Source of the DNA: a bacterium
GTDB taxonomy: Bacteria; Cyanobacteriota; Vampirovibrionia; Obscuribacterales; Obscuribacteraceae
NCBI GenBank assembly: GCA_018062085.1
Contig: JAGOSY010000007.1
Location: 1 to 64,000 of the forward strand
Reading direction: 5' to 3'
DNA: 64,000 nt
Part shown: piece after piece, positions 1-9,929 of the stretch
Numbering within the stretch: the first letter of the stretch is position 1
Layout: each line of letters begins with the position of its first letter
Translations under genes and position numbers: made by a program
The notes under the pieces: model-generated
The model's database searches: none
What the model was told of the DNA's origin: nothing
What the model saw: only the letters and a program-made list of their open reading frames with translations

Positions 1-819
1 TAAGACGCGATGATAATCTAAAATTTGGGGGATGACGTTCTTGGCAATGTTAATAGGAATGGCAAAGCCGACGCCTGAACTCAGTCCATTATTAGTGTAG
101 ATAGCCGTAGTTATTCCCACCACCCGACCGAGGCTGTCGAGCAGCGGTCCGCCTGAATTGCCTGGATTTATGGCGGCATCGGTTTGGATAATGCCTTTGA
201 TTAGACGTCCTTTAGCTACTGGTATGGTGCGACCCAAGGAAGAAACTATGCCAACGGTCATAGTGCGGTCTAGGCCAAACGGATTGCCAATGGCAAAGAC
301 ATGTCGACCTACTTCTAGTTGAGATGAATCTCCCAAGGGAATTATGGTCAGTTTTAAAGTTTCAGATGGCTTGATTTTGACTAGGGCCAAGTCTGTTTGC
401 TTGTCCACACCAACGACAACACCATGATAGCTACTGCCATCCCAGAGAGTGACACGGACGTGTTCTGAGTCTTCAACCACGTGATAGTTGGTCAATATGC
501 TGCCATCTCGCGAAATAATCACGCCCGAGCCACAACCCTCAGCGGTGTGATTGAGAATGTAGTCTTCGGCTGATGCCACTGGGGCAATGTTAACTACGCC
601 GCGGTTGGCTGCTTTATAAACAGCGATGTTAATAGCTTCATCACTCGATAGAGTGGCAGGTCTCTGATCGCTTATAAATGATTTTTCTTTGGTTTTCTCT
701 TTCAGTGCTACAGCTGTTATCTTGTGGCTGGTATTCACTTTCGGACTGATAGCTTGAGCCATTAGGTCAGCCGATGCCAGAAGGGCAAAAAGAGAAATAG
801 CTAGCAATTTATTTTTCAA
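1..819 (-). CDS. HtrA/DegP-type trypsin-like serine protease, exported (3' end outside window)
   Basis: Read from the reverse strand; the gene runs off the left edge, so 273 codons are visible. The TTG start at 819 begins a clear signal peptide (KNKLLAISLFALLASADLMA). The trypsin-like domain carries the triad His113 (NYHVVED), Asp143 (QTDLALVK) and Ser222 (NPGNSGGPL). This is the S1C/HtrA pattern of periplasmic quality-control proteases that degrade misfolded envelope proteins. Any PDZ domain would lie outside the window. The start overlaps the plsY stop by 11 bases, so it is probably the last visible gene of the der-plsY operon and translationally coupled. There is no strong ribosome site. 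Family is secure; substrate unknown. Confidence 0.88.
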   Translation of the reverse strand, partial: MKNKLLAISLFALLASADLMAQAISPKVNTSHKITAVALKEKTKEKSFISDQRPATLSSDEAINIAVYKAANRGVVNIAPVASAEDYILNHTAEGCGSGVIISRDGSILTNYHVVEDSEHVRVTLWDGSSYHGVVVGVDKQTDLALVKIKPSETLKLTIIPLGDSSQLEVGRHVFAIGNPFGLDRTMTVGIVSSLGRTIPVAKGRLIKGIIQTDAAINPGNSGGPLLDSLGRVVGITTAIYTNNGLSSGVGFAIPINIAKNVIPQILDYHRVL

Positions 820-1471
820 CGTTCACACTTTCACTCGTCGTCAGCTCTTTGGGCTTATCGCCCAGTCTCGGTTCGGTGCCTGCTAGCAAACGCTTGATAT
901 TAGAGACATGGCGCAGCCAAACATATAGACAGCCAATTACAGCGTAGAGCACGTAGGCTTCTGGGTTTTTTAGCCACCACATAAATATGACATTGACAAA
1001 AGCAGCGCTTAACGAAGCAAGCGATACTAGCCTAGTGCTGAATACCAAGGCTAAGAAAGTGCCGAAGGTGTAGATGCCCAGCATCGGGCAAAAGGCAATC
1101 ATAGTGCCCATGCCGGTGGCCGCACTCTTGCCGCCTTTGAAGCCGAGAAATATTGATTTGCTATGGCCGACGATGGCGACAGTTGCCACTACGACCGGTA
1201 TCAGGTGCGGCATGCCGAAAAAAGTCCACTCTAGAGCTTGGGCGCCCTTGTCTAGTTGAATGGTAGCAAAGACAGGTAGGTAGCCTTTGAGCACGTCTAG
1301 AATCATTACTAGAACTCCTTCTTTCTTACCCACGCAGCGCCAGACATTGGTAGCGCCGGTAGAACCAGAGCCCAGCTTAGTAATGTCTATGCCCTTAGCT
1401 TTAGCCAGCCAGTATCCGGTAGGAATTGAACCCACCACATATGTGACTAGAATGAGAGCTAGAGCTAACAT
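809..1471 (-). CDS. plsY: Acyl-phosphate:glycerol-3-phosphate acyltransferase PlsY
   Basis: Membrane enzyme that transfers the acyl group of acyl-phosphate to glycerol 3-phosphate, the first step of phospholipid synthesis. At 220 residues it has the family's usual length and several hydrophobic segments. Both loop motifs are visible: GSGSTGATN at residues 34-42 and GHSKSIFLGFKGGKSAATG at 102-120, which bind glycerol 3-phosphate and acyl-phosphate. It starts 3 bases after the der stop; der next to plsY is a common bacterial arrangement. Two other acyltransferase-like genes lie at 21.0-22.8 kb. Confidence 0.96.
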   Translation of the reverse strand: MLALALILVTYVVGSIPTGYWLAKAKGIDITKLGSGSTGATNVWRCVGKKEGVLVMILDVLKGYLPVFATIQLDKGAQALEWTFFGMPHLIPVVVATVAIVGHSKSIFLGFKGGKSAATGMGTMIAFCPMLGIYTFGTFLALVFSTRLVSLASLSAAFVNVIFMWWLKNPEAYVLYAVIGCLYVWLRHVSNIKRLLAGTEPRLGDKPKELTTSESVNVEK

Positions 1472-1474
1472 AAA

Positions 1475-2845
1475 TCATGACTCTTTTTTTGCGCGCGTGA
1501 ATATTCTAATTGGCGCACCGTGGAAACCGAAGGCTTCGCGCAATTTTCGCTCTAAATAAGTTTCGTAGTTTTTAGACATCAACTTGCCGTCGCTAACAAA
1601 CAAGAGGAATGTCGGTGGTGCCACTGAGACCTGGGTGGTGTAATAGACCTTGAGTCTTTTGCCACGCTTGGAGGCGGGTGGCGGTACGAGAGCAACGCTC
1701 TCGTTGACTATTTGATTAACAAGCCCGGTGGTTATGCGCTTGTGTGCTTCAGCGTAGGCACGGGCTGATGCTTCAAGAATCTTGGGCACCCGTAGTTTGC
1801 TGGTGGCGCTTGTGAAAACGACTTCTGCATACGAAAGGGCGCGTAGCTGGCGTTTTACTTCTTCAGTAAAGTTAGTCATAGAGCGCGATGAGCGGTCTTC
1901 GATAAGATCCCATTTGTTGATAACAATAACGGCAGCTTTTCCTGCTTCTTCGATTTTGCCAGCAATTTTTTGATCTTGATCTGAAATCTCGATACTGGCG
2001 TCTAATACTAAAACACAGACATCAGCGCGGTCTATAGCTTTGAGTGAGCGCACCACTGAGAAGGCTTCGATGCCGTAGTCGACTCTTGATTTGCGGCGAA
2101 TGCCAGCCGTATCAATTAAGGTAATTTCGCGACCGTGTACTTTAATTGGAGTATCGACGGCATCACGGGTAGTGCCAGGCACCTCTGATACGATTGCTCG
2201 TTTAGTACCGCAGAGTACGTTAGTCAGTGATGATTTGCCAACGTTGGGGCGACCAACTACGGCAATGGCGTAAGGTGAAGTATTGGGATCTTTTTCCTCT
2301 TCACCCTCTTCTGGATAAACAATTTTGCCAGCGCCCTCTGGAAACTTCTCAACAATGGCATCAAGCAAGTCGCCTACACCGCCACTGCCTTGCATAGCCG
2401 AGAGCCCCATTGGCTCTCCTAATCCGAGCTTGTAGAATTCCATGACATTGTTATCGTCTTTCATGCTGTCAATTTTGTTGACTGCAAGCAGAATCGGTTT
2501 CTTCACTTTACGAATAATGTTTGCTACTTCTTCATCAGCTCCGGTTAGGCCTTGTCTGCCGTCAACGAGAAAGACAATAACGTCAGCTTGCACTAGCGCT
2601 TCTTGCACTTGGTCGAGCACTGCTCCGGCCATTACTGCATCAGTGTTGCCGTCTTCACCTTGGATGCCGCCCGTATCTACAAGTAGAAACTCGCGACCAT
2701 TCCAGTCGCAGTCACGATAAATTCGATCTCTGGTTACACCTGGTGAGTCGTCGACGATGGCATATTTTGCCCCGATACAACGATTGAAGAATGTTGATTT
2801 GCCAACGTTTGGACGTCCGACGATTGCTACAACTGGTTTAGACAT
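1475..2845 (-). CDS. der: Ribosome-associated GTPase Der (EngA)
   Basis: Double-GTPase needed for assembly of the 50S ribosomal subunit. At 456 residues it is the normal size. Two GTPase domains are visible: the first P-loop is GRPNVGKST at residues 10-18 with DTGG for the G3 motif and NKID for G4; the second begins with GRPNVGKSS near residue 199, with DTAG and NKWD. The last ~110 residues are the KH-like domain. It lies between the J-like protein (6-base gap) and plsY (3-base gap), clearly one operon. Confidence 0.97.
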   Translation of the reverse strand: MSKPVVAIVGRPNVGKSTFFNRCIGAKYAIVDDSPGVTRDRIYRDCDWNGREFLLVDTGGIQGEDGNTDAVMAGAVLDQVQEALVQADVIVFLVDGRQGLTGADEEVANIIRKVKKPILLAVNKIDSMKDDNNVMEFYKLGLGEPMGLSAMQGSGGVGDLLDAIVEKFPEGAGKIVYPEEGEEEKDPNTSPYAIAVVGRPNVGKSSLTNVLCGTKRAIVSEVPGTTRDAVDTPIKVHGREITLIDTAGIRRKSRVDYGIEAFSVVRSLKAIDRADVCVLVLDASIEISDQDQKIAGKIEEAGKAAVIVINKWDLIEDRSSRSMTNFTEEVKRQLRALSYAEVVFTSATSKLRVPKILEASARAYAEAHKRITTGLVNQIVNESVALVPPPASKRGKRLKVYYTTQVSVAPPTFLLFVSDGKLMSKNYETYLERKLREAFGFHGAPIRIFTRAKKES

Positions 2846-2851
2846 GCTCTT

Positions 2852-5008
2852 CTATTTTTTGTCCGTATCTTTATCCGGACCCTGGCGCATGGTGAACGGT
2901 TTGCTTTGTGAATCCCTAGCTTGGCTTGGTTGGCCGAACTTTTTACCCAGCTTAGGCGCCTGGGCTTCAATGTACTTGATCAAAGAATCTTTGGCGAGAT
3001 TGAGATAAACCGCAGTTTCGGTATCGCCTCCCTGATCGGGGTGTACGCCTGGTGCAGTAATCTGCGCCTTCCATGCCTCAATAACTACCTTAATCGTCAA
3101 CTCATCGGCACGAACTCCGAGCATCATACAATGCTTGCGAATATCGGCTGGTATGGGAGCTACCCTTGGCGCCGGTGCGCCGCTAGGGCCACCTATGGCT
3201 CCAGCGGCTGCTGTGCTGGAATTTGGTACAGAAGTTTCTCCCGTGGGAGTGGTGGAAGCATTCGGAGCAGTAGAAGTAGATGGCGACTTGCCTCCAACAA
3301 ATTTGTTGCGGGCGCCATGTCTAAGTGCTTCTAGGTCGATAGCGGCAGTGCCAGGTATGTCTTCGGCCGCGGTCTTGGCCGACTCTGTAGTGGCGCCGGT
3401 ATCGCCGCTAGCATGGCTTGCTTCTGGGGCGTTGGCAGCATCTAAAAGTTGGTCCAGCGAATGCTGTTGCTGGGGATCGTGATCTTGGGCTTGCTTGATT
3501 CTGGTTTTGATTAAGTCGCGCAAGTCTTCACCTGAAACTTTAGGCATTGCCGCTGTTTCACTCTGACTGATCATGTTGGCATTTGGTGCGGCTAGTACAA
3601 CATCTTCGATCACTTCAATTTTACTCAATTCGTCAATATCTTCCATACCTTCGAAAATATCCAGCTGATCGAGATCAAGAATGTCGGGAACCTCTCCCTC
3701 TTGTGCGGGTAAGGCATCGAGCTTGTCATAAGTGGCATTGTCTTTTCTGGCCGCAGCTGCAGTTTGTAGTGAATCTAGATTGGGGAAGTTTTCGCCAGTC
3801 AAACCGCCATCATATTGGTTGATAAAGTCGGGTTCGCCAAGGTCTGAGGATCTGACGATCGGTTTGCTCAGTGGTGCTCCCACAATTGGTTCTTCTGGTG
3901 GATCAAACGAAATGTGGGGTAGCTTGGAGCCGGCTTTGGCAGGGGCACTTCTGTTGTTGCCGGCGCTTTCATCTGAACTCTTCGTTGGTGCACTAGTTTG
4001 TTCTTCTGCTGCTTGAGGCTCTTCTAGTACATTTGTTCTTGCTACAGGTGCTTCTTGTACAGCTTCTTGTTGCTCTAGTGTTGATTTTTCTGCTGCGGGC
4101 TCGCTGTTTAGCGGCTCAAAGTAGAGATTGGTATTTGGCCTGCCTGCCACAGTGCTGTACTGGTAGACAGTTTCAATTTGCTTCCAGCTCAAAGCACCGT
4201 AGATTTCTGAAACTGAGATTGGTGAACGATGGTCGCTCACTGCGTTATAACCCTTGTCGTTATAGTCGGCAGTGTCAACAATGGCGAGAGCTGGTTCAAC
4301 TATAGTTTCTTGCACCGGAGCTGTTTTTGTCGGAACTGTTTTTGTCGGAACTGATTCTGCTGCAGTGGCTAAGCTGGCCTGAGCTTCTTCAGCTAATCGT
4401 TGTTGATCGAGCGAGGCTTTCATTTGGCTTTCTGTTGGCAATTCTTCATCTGTAATTGTCCCGACTGAATCAGGTTCTTTTGTTTCTGCTTCGACCACTG
4501 GATGTTCGCCAGTTCTAGAGGCAGGCATTTGCTGAGGCTTTTGCTGGCTATCTAGGCGCTTCTCAGGCGACAGCGAAGCTTGCTCTCTCCCCTCAGCAAG
4601 GCCTTTCTGATAACCAAGCGACCAGGAGTTTTGTAATTGCAGCGCTAGGGTTTCAGCTTCTTGCTCTAGCTCTGCCACGCTAGCTTCAAGCTCCAAGACT
4701 CTTTCAGCTAGCTCTGAACCACGGTCATATAAATCTTGGTTGATTGAGGCGGCATTATCGAGCTCTGCTTCAAGTTCTTTGCACCGTCCAGCCAGAACAG
4801 CGTCATGGCTATATGTGCTGCCATCGCCCCTCGCCGCCATAATTTTGTCCATGGCTGCCTTATTGCTGAAAACATCTTCGGGTTCAAGCTCGGCTGCAGC
4901 GGCCACTGAGTAAGGGTTTAGATCCCAGTCTTGGGTGCGCAGAGAGGCTATCGCCGTATCAATGGCTTGGAGAGACTTTTCTTGATTTTTCTCAGTTTCC
5001 TTAGCCAT
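2852..5008 (-). CDS. Coiled-coil, low-complexity protein with a C-terminal J-domain-like HPD segment
   Basis: 718 residues, no signal peptide, first visible gene of the der operon. Residues ~28-60 (WDLNPYSVAAAAEL) resemble the small helix-turn-helix seen at the N-terminus of some cyanobacterial and phage-like proteins. Residues ~75-135 form a Glu/Leu-rich coiled coil. The middle is acidic, Pro/Ser/Thr-rich and probably disordered. The C-terminus (~620-685) has an HPD tripeptide at 656-658, then QGGD and a helix (YLNLAKDSLIKYIEA). This is the order of helix II, HPD loop and helix III in DnaJ proteins, so it may recruit DnaK. The gene is real by length and position; the J-domain call is pattern recognition only. 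Confidence 0.8.
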   Translation of the reverse strand: MAKETEKNQEKSLQAIDTAIASLRTQDWDLNPYSVAAAAELEPEDVFSNKAAMDKIMAARGDGSTYSHDAVLAGRCKELEAELDNAASINQDLYDRGSELAERVLELEASVAELEQEAETLALQLQNSWSLGYQKGLAEGREQASLSPEKRLDSQQKPQQMPASRTGEHPVVEAETKEPDSVGTITDEELPTESQMKASLDQQRLAEEAQASLATAAESVPTKTVPTKTAPVQETIVEPALAIVDTADYNDKGYNAVSDHRSPISVSEIYGALSWKQIETVYQYSTVAGRPNTNLYFEPLNSEPAAEKSTLEQQEAVQEAPVARTNVLEEPQAAEEQTSAPTKSSDESAGNNRSAPAKAGSKLPHISFDPPEEPIVGAPLSKPIVRSSDLGEPDFINQYDGGLTGENFPNLDSLQTAAAARKDNATYDKLDALPAQEGEVPDILDLDQLDIFEGMEDIDELSKIEVIEDVVLAAPNANMISQSETAAMPKVSGEDLRDLIKTRIKQAQDHDPQQQHSLDQLLDAANAPEASHASGDTGATTESAKTAAEDIPGTAAIDLEALRHGARNKFVGGKSPSTSTAPNASTTPTGETSVPNSSTAAAGAIGGPSGAPAPRVAPIPADIRKHCMMLGVRADELTIKVVIEAWKAQITAPGVHPDQGGDTETAVYLNLAKDSLIKYIEAQAPKLGKKFGQPSQARDSQSKPFTMRQGPDKDTDKK

Positions 5009-5159
5009 CTGGTCGTTCTATATTGTCTCTTGTAAAGGTCGTGCTAAAAGTGCTTGTCGAGATATCCTGACTTGGATAGGCTATCGAGCCTTTTGATAGA
5101 CTAGTCCCTACATTTTAGCCTGTTAAACAGTCCACTAAAAGGGAGATTCTGTTTTTTAT

Positions 5160-5468
5160 ATGCTGCGCTGCCTTTGGTTGAGAATAACTGGTCGCGTTCA
5201 AGGGGTGTTTTATCGCCATAGCACGAAGCAGGAAGCTCAGAAATTGGGCCTTTTGGGCTGGGTAAGAAATCAAGCTGACGGTGCTGTTGAGGTTCTTGCA
5301 GCTGGTCCTGAGCCCGCTCTCAAATGCTTGATAGACTGGTGTGAGCAAGGTCCACCTTTGTCAATCGTTGATAGTGTCGAGGTCAAGTGGCTTGCTCCCG
5401 AAATTCTGAGTGAGGCAAAATTTACTGAAGATGAAGTTAAATTCAGTGATAAGTTTGAGATTCGTTAA
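5160..5468 (+). CDS. acyP: Acylphosphatase
   Basis: Small cytosolic hydrolase of acyl-phosphates (for example 1,3-bisphosphoglycerate and acetyl-phosphate). At 102 residues it matches the family. The signature GRVQGVFYR spans residues 11-19 with catalytic Arg19, and Asn37 lies in WVRNQADG. The ATG has only a distant GGGAG (5141-5145, 14 bases upstream), so expression may be weak or the start slightly different. It is divergent from the J-like gene and converges on dnaX. PlsY in this window uses acyl-phosphates, but no functional link follows from that. Confidence 0.93.
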   Translation: MLRCLWLRITGRVQGVFYRHSTKQEAQKLGLLGWVRNQADGAVEVLAAGPEPALKCLIDWCEQGPPLSIVDSVEVKWLAPEILSEAKFTEDEVKFSDKFEIR

Positions 5469-5512
5469 CGATGTTGACAAGTTCTTCAGCTTTAGTAGCT
5501 TTTGCTAGGCTT

Positions 5513-7867
5513 CTAGCCGATAAATCTGGAGCCCGGTCCTTCAAAGAGCTTGTAGGCTTCTTTAACCATTAAAACCTCGTCGCTGCCTCGGGCGGTTGCT
5601 CCGCTTCCGGCAAAATCCGGCGTTGGTTTGGCCGGCCCGCCTGACTGCCAAGCTCCTTCTTTGCCCTTGTCTCGTGGCACCCATGGCTTTTTCTCGCCTT
5701 TAGCCTCTGGCTTTGACGAAGACCTAGTCGATGATTTAGGCTCGCTTTTGCTCTCAGGCTTAGCTTCTGGCCTAGAGTCTGGTTTAGGCTCTGGTGCTAG
5801 GTCAGGACTAGATTTGGGCAGGACTGGTTCTTCTCTGGGATGAGAAATTTGGTCGCTTGCTCGGGGCGTTGCTTCTGGCGTATAGGATCTGAAGGGTGCC
5901 GGGTCGCTTGGCTCGTCGGCTGCACGAGGACTGCCAGCGCTGCGGCCGGCGGTCTCACTCTCGCGTCCACTGGCGGCACCGGCTGGCTGCGGCGCACGGG
6001 CGCCTACTTCTTCGCCCATAACTTTGATTTTCACAAACATTTCTTTGCCGGTCAAAGTTTTGATAGCTATTTTGATTTGATCAAGCTTGCGCTCTAACAT
6101 GCTGACAAAGTGCTCTTTGCGCACGCCTATGACAAACTCATCTTCCTTTAGCGAGAGGGCAAAGCCGTGTTGGTTGAAGATGCTAAAAGTAGGAATGCTT
6201 TTTTGTTGCAGGTAATCCATAAGGTTTGACCAGAATTCGTCGATGGCCTCAGAGCGAACTATTGCCGGTGCAGCTACAGGTAAAGATTCAGGTGCAGATG
6301 CAGGGACAGCCGTCTCGAAAACGGGGAAGGGTGATTGAGGCCGGCCTTGGCTCTCAATGTGTTGCTTGTCAATTGCCTGGCTCTCAATGCTATTGTCGTC
6401 ATCGCTTAAGTTGGAAGCTGATGCTGTCGGTGGAGCCTCGGTTTTAGCAGCGTGTGCAAACTGATCTGTCTGGCTGCTCGCTAAGATTTGTTCTACTCGA
6501 TGAGCTTCTGCTGATTTGGCTGGCTGAGCCGGAGGGGCTACTGGTTGGTAAGTTTGAGCCGCTGCTGGCGCTTGCGCTGGAATAGCAGCCGATATCGGCC
6601 GTGGTGCTGCACTGTTGGTGGTGGCAGTATTGTGCCCTGTTGGAGTATAGCTGCCACCAGCTAGAGCAATCTCTAACTGCTGTACCCGTGCTGATAGTTC
6701 TCTGACCATGAGAATGTCGTGGCGGTGGCACAGCGCTAGTAAGCCAACTTCAAGGGTGAGAGCAGGCTGCGTCGAACGGCGCAAATTTTGTTCAAGGCGG
6801 TCGAGCTGTTCGACCATCTGTGTTAGCTCTGCCCCCTCGAAAGCAGGGGCTAACTTAATTACTTCATCTATATAATTTTGCGTGCCTGTTATTAGTTGAT
6901 TAATTAGCGGTATGCCATTGGTTTCACTATTTATTTGGCCGTCAGGGGCGCTTTTCTTTCCGCCCAGGTGAAGGGCCTTAGCCATATTGAGGAAGTGCTT
7001 AGATAATTCTAGTGCCACCAAAGACGGTTCTCTGCCTTGGCTTAGTAAGCTGTGAAGAGCGCTTAAAACACTCGAGCCATCTCGATCGCGAATACCTTCG
7101 CTGATTTTGATTAAGACATCTTCGTCAATGGCACCGAGAAGAGTAAGCAGGTCAGCTATCGAAACGGGTTTATCTGGCGATGAGAGTAAGCTGGCCTGGT
7201 CAAGTAGACCAAGAGCGTCGCGTAAGCCGCCTCCGGAGCGTCTGGCAATGAGGTCGATGGCTTCGTCAAGAATTGAAATGTTTTCAATCTCGGCAATTTT
7301 TCGCAAATGCTGAGAAAGTTCTTTGTGGTTAGCTAGGCGGAACATCAGACGCTGACAGCGGCTAATGATAGTAGGAGGGACTTTGTGCTCTTCTGTTGTG
7401 GCTAATATAAAGATTACGTTGGGTGGCGGCTCTTCAATGGTTTTAAGTAAGGCATTGAATGCTTCTTTTGTCAGCATATGACATTCGTCAATGATGTACA
7501 GTTTGAAGCGACCACCTTGGGCTACTAAGGGGGCCCTCTCGATGAGCACGCGGGCGTCGTCTACTGAATTGTTTGAGGCCGCGTCTATTTCTAATACTGC
7601 TGGTGAATTACCCTTTGTAATTTCAAGGCACATAGTGCAGGTCATACAAGGCTCAGCCGTAGGCCCTTTTTCGCAGTTCAGTGATTTCGCCAAAATGCGA
7701 GCGCTAGACGTTTTTCCGCAGCCTCTAGGGCCGGTAAATAGATAGGCATGGGCAATGCGATCGTTGTCGATAGCATTGGTGAGGGTCTTGACCACCGATT
7801 GTTGGCCCACAAGTTCGCCGAGCGCCTGTGGGCGGTGTTTGAGATAGAGAGGGAGATAAGACTTCAT
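5513..7867 (-). CDS. dnaX: DNA polymerase III subunit gamma/tau
   Basis: Clamp-loader ATPase of the replicative polymerase, 784 residues. The N-terminus has the Walker A GPRGCGKT at 46-53, the zinc-binding cysteines C65, C74, C77 and C80, and the Walker B segment LYIIDECHM. Residues ~400-550 and ~645-760 are rich in Pro, Ala, Ser and Lys and flank a more ordered tau-like segment. The last ~12 residues (LFEGPGSRFIG) look like a short conserved tail. It lies 45 bases after add in the same direction. I did not identify a programmed-frameshift site for a short gamma form. Confidence 0.96.
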   Translation of the reverse strand: MKSYLPLYLKHRPQALGELVGQQSVVKTLTNAIDNDRIAHAYLFTGPRGCGKTSSARILAKSLNCEKGPTAEPCMTCTMCLEITKGNSPAVLEIDAASNNSVDDARVLIERAPLVAQGGRFKLYIIDECHMLTKEAFNALLKTIEEPPPNVIFILATTEEHKVPPTIISRCQRLMFRLANHKELSQHLRKIAEIENISILDEAIDLIARRSGGGLRDALGLLDQASLLSSPDKPVSIADLLTLLGAIDEDVLIKISEGIRDRDGSSVLSALHSLLSQGREPSLVALELSKHFLNMAKALHLGGKKSAPDGQINSETNGIPLINQLITGTQNYIDEVIKLAPAFEGAELTQMVEQLDRLEQNLRRSTQPALTLEVGLLALCHRHDILMVRELSARVQQLEIALAGGSYTPTGHNTATTNSAAPRPISAAIPAQAPAAAQTYQPVAPPAQPAKSAEAHRVEQILASSQTDQFAHAAKTEAPPTASASNLSDDDNSIESQAIDKQHIESQGRPQSPFPVFETAVPASAPESLPVAAPAIVRSEAIDEFWSNLMDYLQQKSIPTFSIFNQHGFALSLKEDEFVIGVRKEHFVSMLERKLDQIKIAIKTLTGKEMFVKIKVMGEEVGARAPQPAGAASGRESETAGRSAGSPRAADEPSDPAPFRSYTPEATPRASDQISHPREEPVLPKSSPDLAPEPKPDSRPEAKPESKSEPKSSTRSSSKPEAKGEKKPWVPRDKGKEGAWQSGGPAKPTPDFAGSGATARGSDEVLMVKEAYKLFEGPGSRFIG

Positions 7868-7912
7868 GTCACTTTCACTGAGGAGTTTTCATTCTAGCGC
7901 TATATTACTTTT

Positions 7913-8893
7913 TTAGACTGCGCTTTTTTCTAGTTGGCTTAAATACTGGGCCTTTTCACTGGCGTCGATGAAGGCAGCATTAATAGAGTTGCGGCAGAGC
8001 TGAATTTCTTCTGCTTTGCTCAAATTTAGTGCGGCTCTGACCGCGGTAAAATTATCGTCGATATAGCCGCCAAAATAAGCGGGATCGTCTGAATTTACAG
8101 TGGCATTGAGACCGAGGTCGAGCATCTTTTTGATGTTATGTTCGGCCATGCTGGAAAAGACTTTCAATTTGACATTTGAGAGAGGACAAACTGTCAGGGG
8201 AATGGCTTGATCGCGCAAAGTTTCTACTAACTTGCTGTCTTCTAGACTGCGTACTCCGTGATCTATGCGTGAGACTTTGAGCAAATTGATTGCTTGCCAA
8301 ACATATTCGGGTGGACCCTCTTCGCCAGCGTGGGCGACTGTGACAAAGCCTTCGGCGCGAGCCTTGTCAAAAACAGTTTGAAATTTTGATGGTGGATTGC
8401 CGACTTCGGCTGAATCCAGACCAACGGCGACAAACTTGTCACCGTGAGCTAGCGAAAGGTCAAAGACTGCCATCGCCGATTCAGCACTGAGATCACGTAA
8501 GAAACACATAATTAGAGAGCTTGAGAGCCCGTGACTTTGCTTGGACTGCCGCACGGCCTGGTCTAGTCCGTTGATTACAACTTCAAAGGGGATTCCTCTG
8601 GCCAAATGCGCTTGCGGGTCAAAGAATAATTCAGCGTGAACTACTCCCTGGGCACGGGCTTTAGCGAAATAGGCCATGGCTAGGTCAAAAAAGTCTTGCT
8701 CAGTTTTGAGTACATTCATACCAGCGTAATAAAGATTGAGAAAAGACTGCAAGTCTGCGAATTGATAGGCGCTTCTCAGTGCCTCTACGCTGGGGTAAGG
8801 CACAGTTACTTTGTTACGTTCGGCAAGTGCAAAAATCAACTCGGGCTCGAAAGTGCCCTCAATGTGAACGTGTAATTCAGCTTTTGGCAGCAT
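7913..8893 (-). CDS. add: Adenosine deaminase
   Basis: Zinc hydrolase converting adenosine to inosine in purine salvage; related adenine and aminodeoxyfutalosine deaminases share this fold. 326 residues. Metal and catalytic motifs are visible: HVH at residues 8-10 (LHVHIEGT), HAGEEGP in the middle with a metal-binding His, and SDDPAYFG near the C-terminus. It is followed 45 bases later by dnaX and probably co-transcribed. The family is secure; adenosine versus adenine as substrate cannot be settled from motifs alone. Confidence 0.9.
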   Translation of the reverse strand: MLPKAELHVHIEGTFEPELIFALAERNKVTVPYPSVEALRSAYQFADLQSFLNLYYAGMNVLKTEQDFFDLAMAYFAKARAQGVVHAELFFDPQAHLARGIPFEVVINGLDQAVRQSKQSHGLSSSLIMCFLRDLSAESAMAVFDLSLAHGDKFVAVGLDSAEVGNPPSKFQTVFDKARAEGFVTVAHAGEEGPPEYVWQAINLLKVSRIDHGVRSLEDSKLVETLRDQAIPLTVCPLSNVKLKVFSSMAEHNIKKMLDLGLNATVNSDDPAYFGGYIDDNFTAVRAALNLSKAEEIQLCRNSINAAFIDASEKAQYLSQLEKSAV

Positions 8894-8957
8894 TTTTTAG
8901 TTTTTAGGGCCTTTGGGGAGTTAAAGATTAGGTATTAGATATTAGTGTAAGAGTTCG

Positions 8958-9824
8958 TTATGGATTCTTTTTTTGCTCAGGGCGATTAAGCAATTCCTTT
9001 ACTTGTTCTAGTGGCACATTCATCTGGATGGCCATGCTTTCTATTTGCATCTGCTTGGCGCCGTTTTTGTCTCCACCTTCATCGAGAACTTCTGCATAAA
9101 TCATACGCGAAACAACCCGATCTTCCTCAGCTTGCTTAACCGCGGCCTCTAATTTTTCCACTTTTTCGACAATGGGCTTTGCCTCTGTTATCGCTTGGTA
9201 GCTGTCCTTAACGGCCTGCGGTAGGCCTTTGACCTGGCCCATCTCGGACTCTAGGGCCTTTTGTAACTGCGGGCTGTTCTGCTCGCCCATACTCCAGAGT
9301 CTAACCACACTTTGCATGTGTGCTTTGCCTTCATCAGGAATAGTGTTAGCAACTTTTGAAAGTGCCTCTTGGGTTTCTTTGACGCGCTCAGTTTTTGCCT
9401 GATATTCGGGCTTTAGCTTGGGAGTTTCTTTGTTCCATGTATCGGTGGCAGTATTTAGGTCGTCGTCTGCACTTTTGATGGTTTTTTCAAAAGCCCCACG
9501 AAACTGAGCCAGGGCTTTCACCTTGTCGTCGGTCGTGGCAAAATTTTCGACTAATCCTTGCATTGAGCGAAGATTCGCTGATAGATCTTCTGGCTTAGTC
9601 TGCCGCAAGGCCTCGATCAGGCTGCCGCTTGTTTCTTCGCTTTCTGCTTCGGCTTCTGCTTCTCCGCTTCTCGTCAATGGAGCGTCGCCGGACTTAACCA
9701 CTTTCAGACCTGGGTTGTCTAGTCTGAACAGTTGGTCGTAGAATTTTGGGCTGCTATCGACAGCTAGTTCTAATTGGTTGGGTTTTGAGTCGTTGGTAGC
9801 ACTCAAATCGTTATTTCGGACCAT
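8958..9824 (-). CDS. Helical protein of unknown function
   Basis: 288 residues, acidic, no signal peptide or membrane segment. Residues ~80-250 are almost entirely predicted helix with long charged heptad-like runs. The C-terminus contains a short helical segment (MNVPLEQVKELLNRP). I recognise no domain. The start is well supported by a GGTGAGG ribosome site directly upstream of the ATG. It lies between the CHASE2-regulator operon and add, in the same direction, with gaps of about 105 and 64 bases. Confidence 0.72.
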   Translation of the reverse strand: MVRNNDLSATNDSKPNQLELAVDSSPKFYDQLFRLDNPGLKVVKSGDAPLTRSGEAEAEAESEETSGSLIEALRQTKPEDLSANLRSMQGLVENFATTDDKVKALAQFRGAFEKTIKSADDDLNTATDTWNKETPKLKPEYQAKTERVKETQEALSKVANTIPDEGKAHMQSVVRLWSMGEQNSPQLQKALESEMGQVKGLPQAVKDSYQAITEAKPIVEKVEKLEAAVKQAEEDRVVSRMIYAEVLDEGGDKNGAKQMQIESMAIQMNVPLEQVKELLNRPEQKKNP

Positions 9825-9929
9825 GCCTCACCCCCGCTTGACATTGCTCAGGCTAACACGAGCTTATTCTCTTGTCAGCAGGTGAAACTACGAAATTCCA
9901 GAAAGAACGAGCAAGAGCTAGCAAAAACT

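Noticed and set aside
5115..5348. Leftward 77-codon frame over acylphosphatase
   Set aside because: Antisense shadow of a gene with clear catalytic residues.
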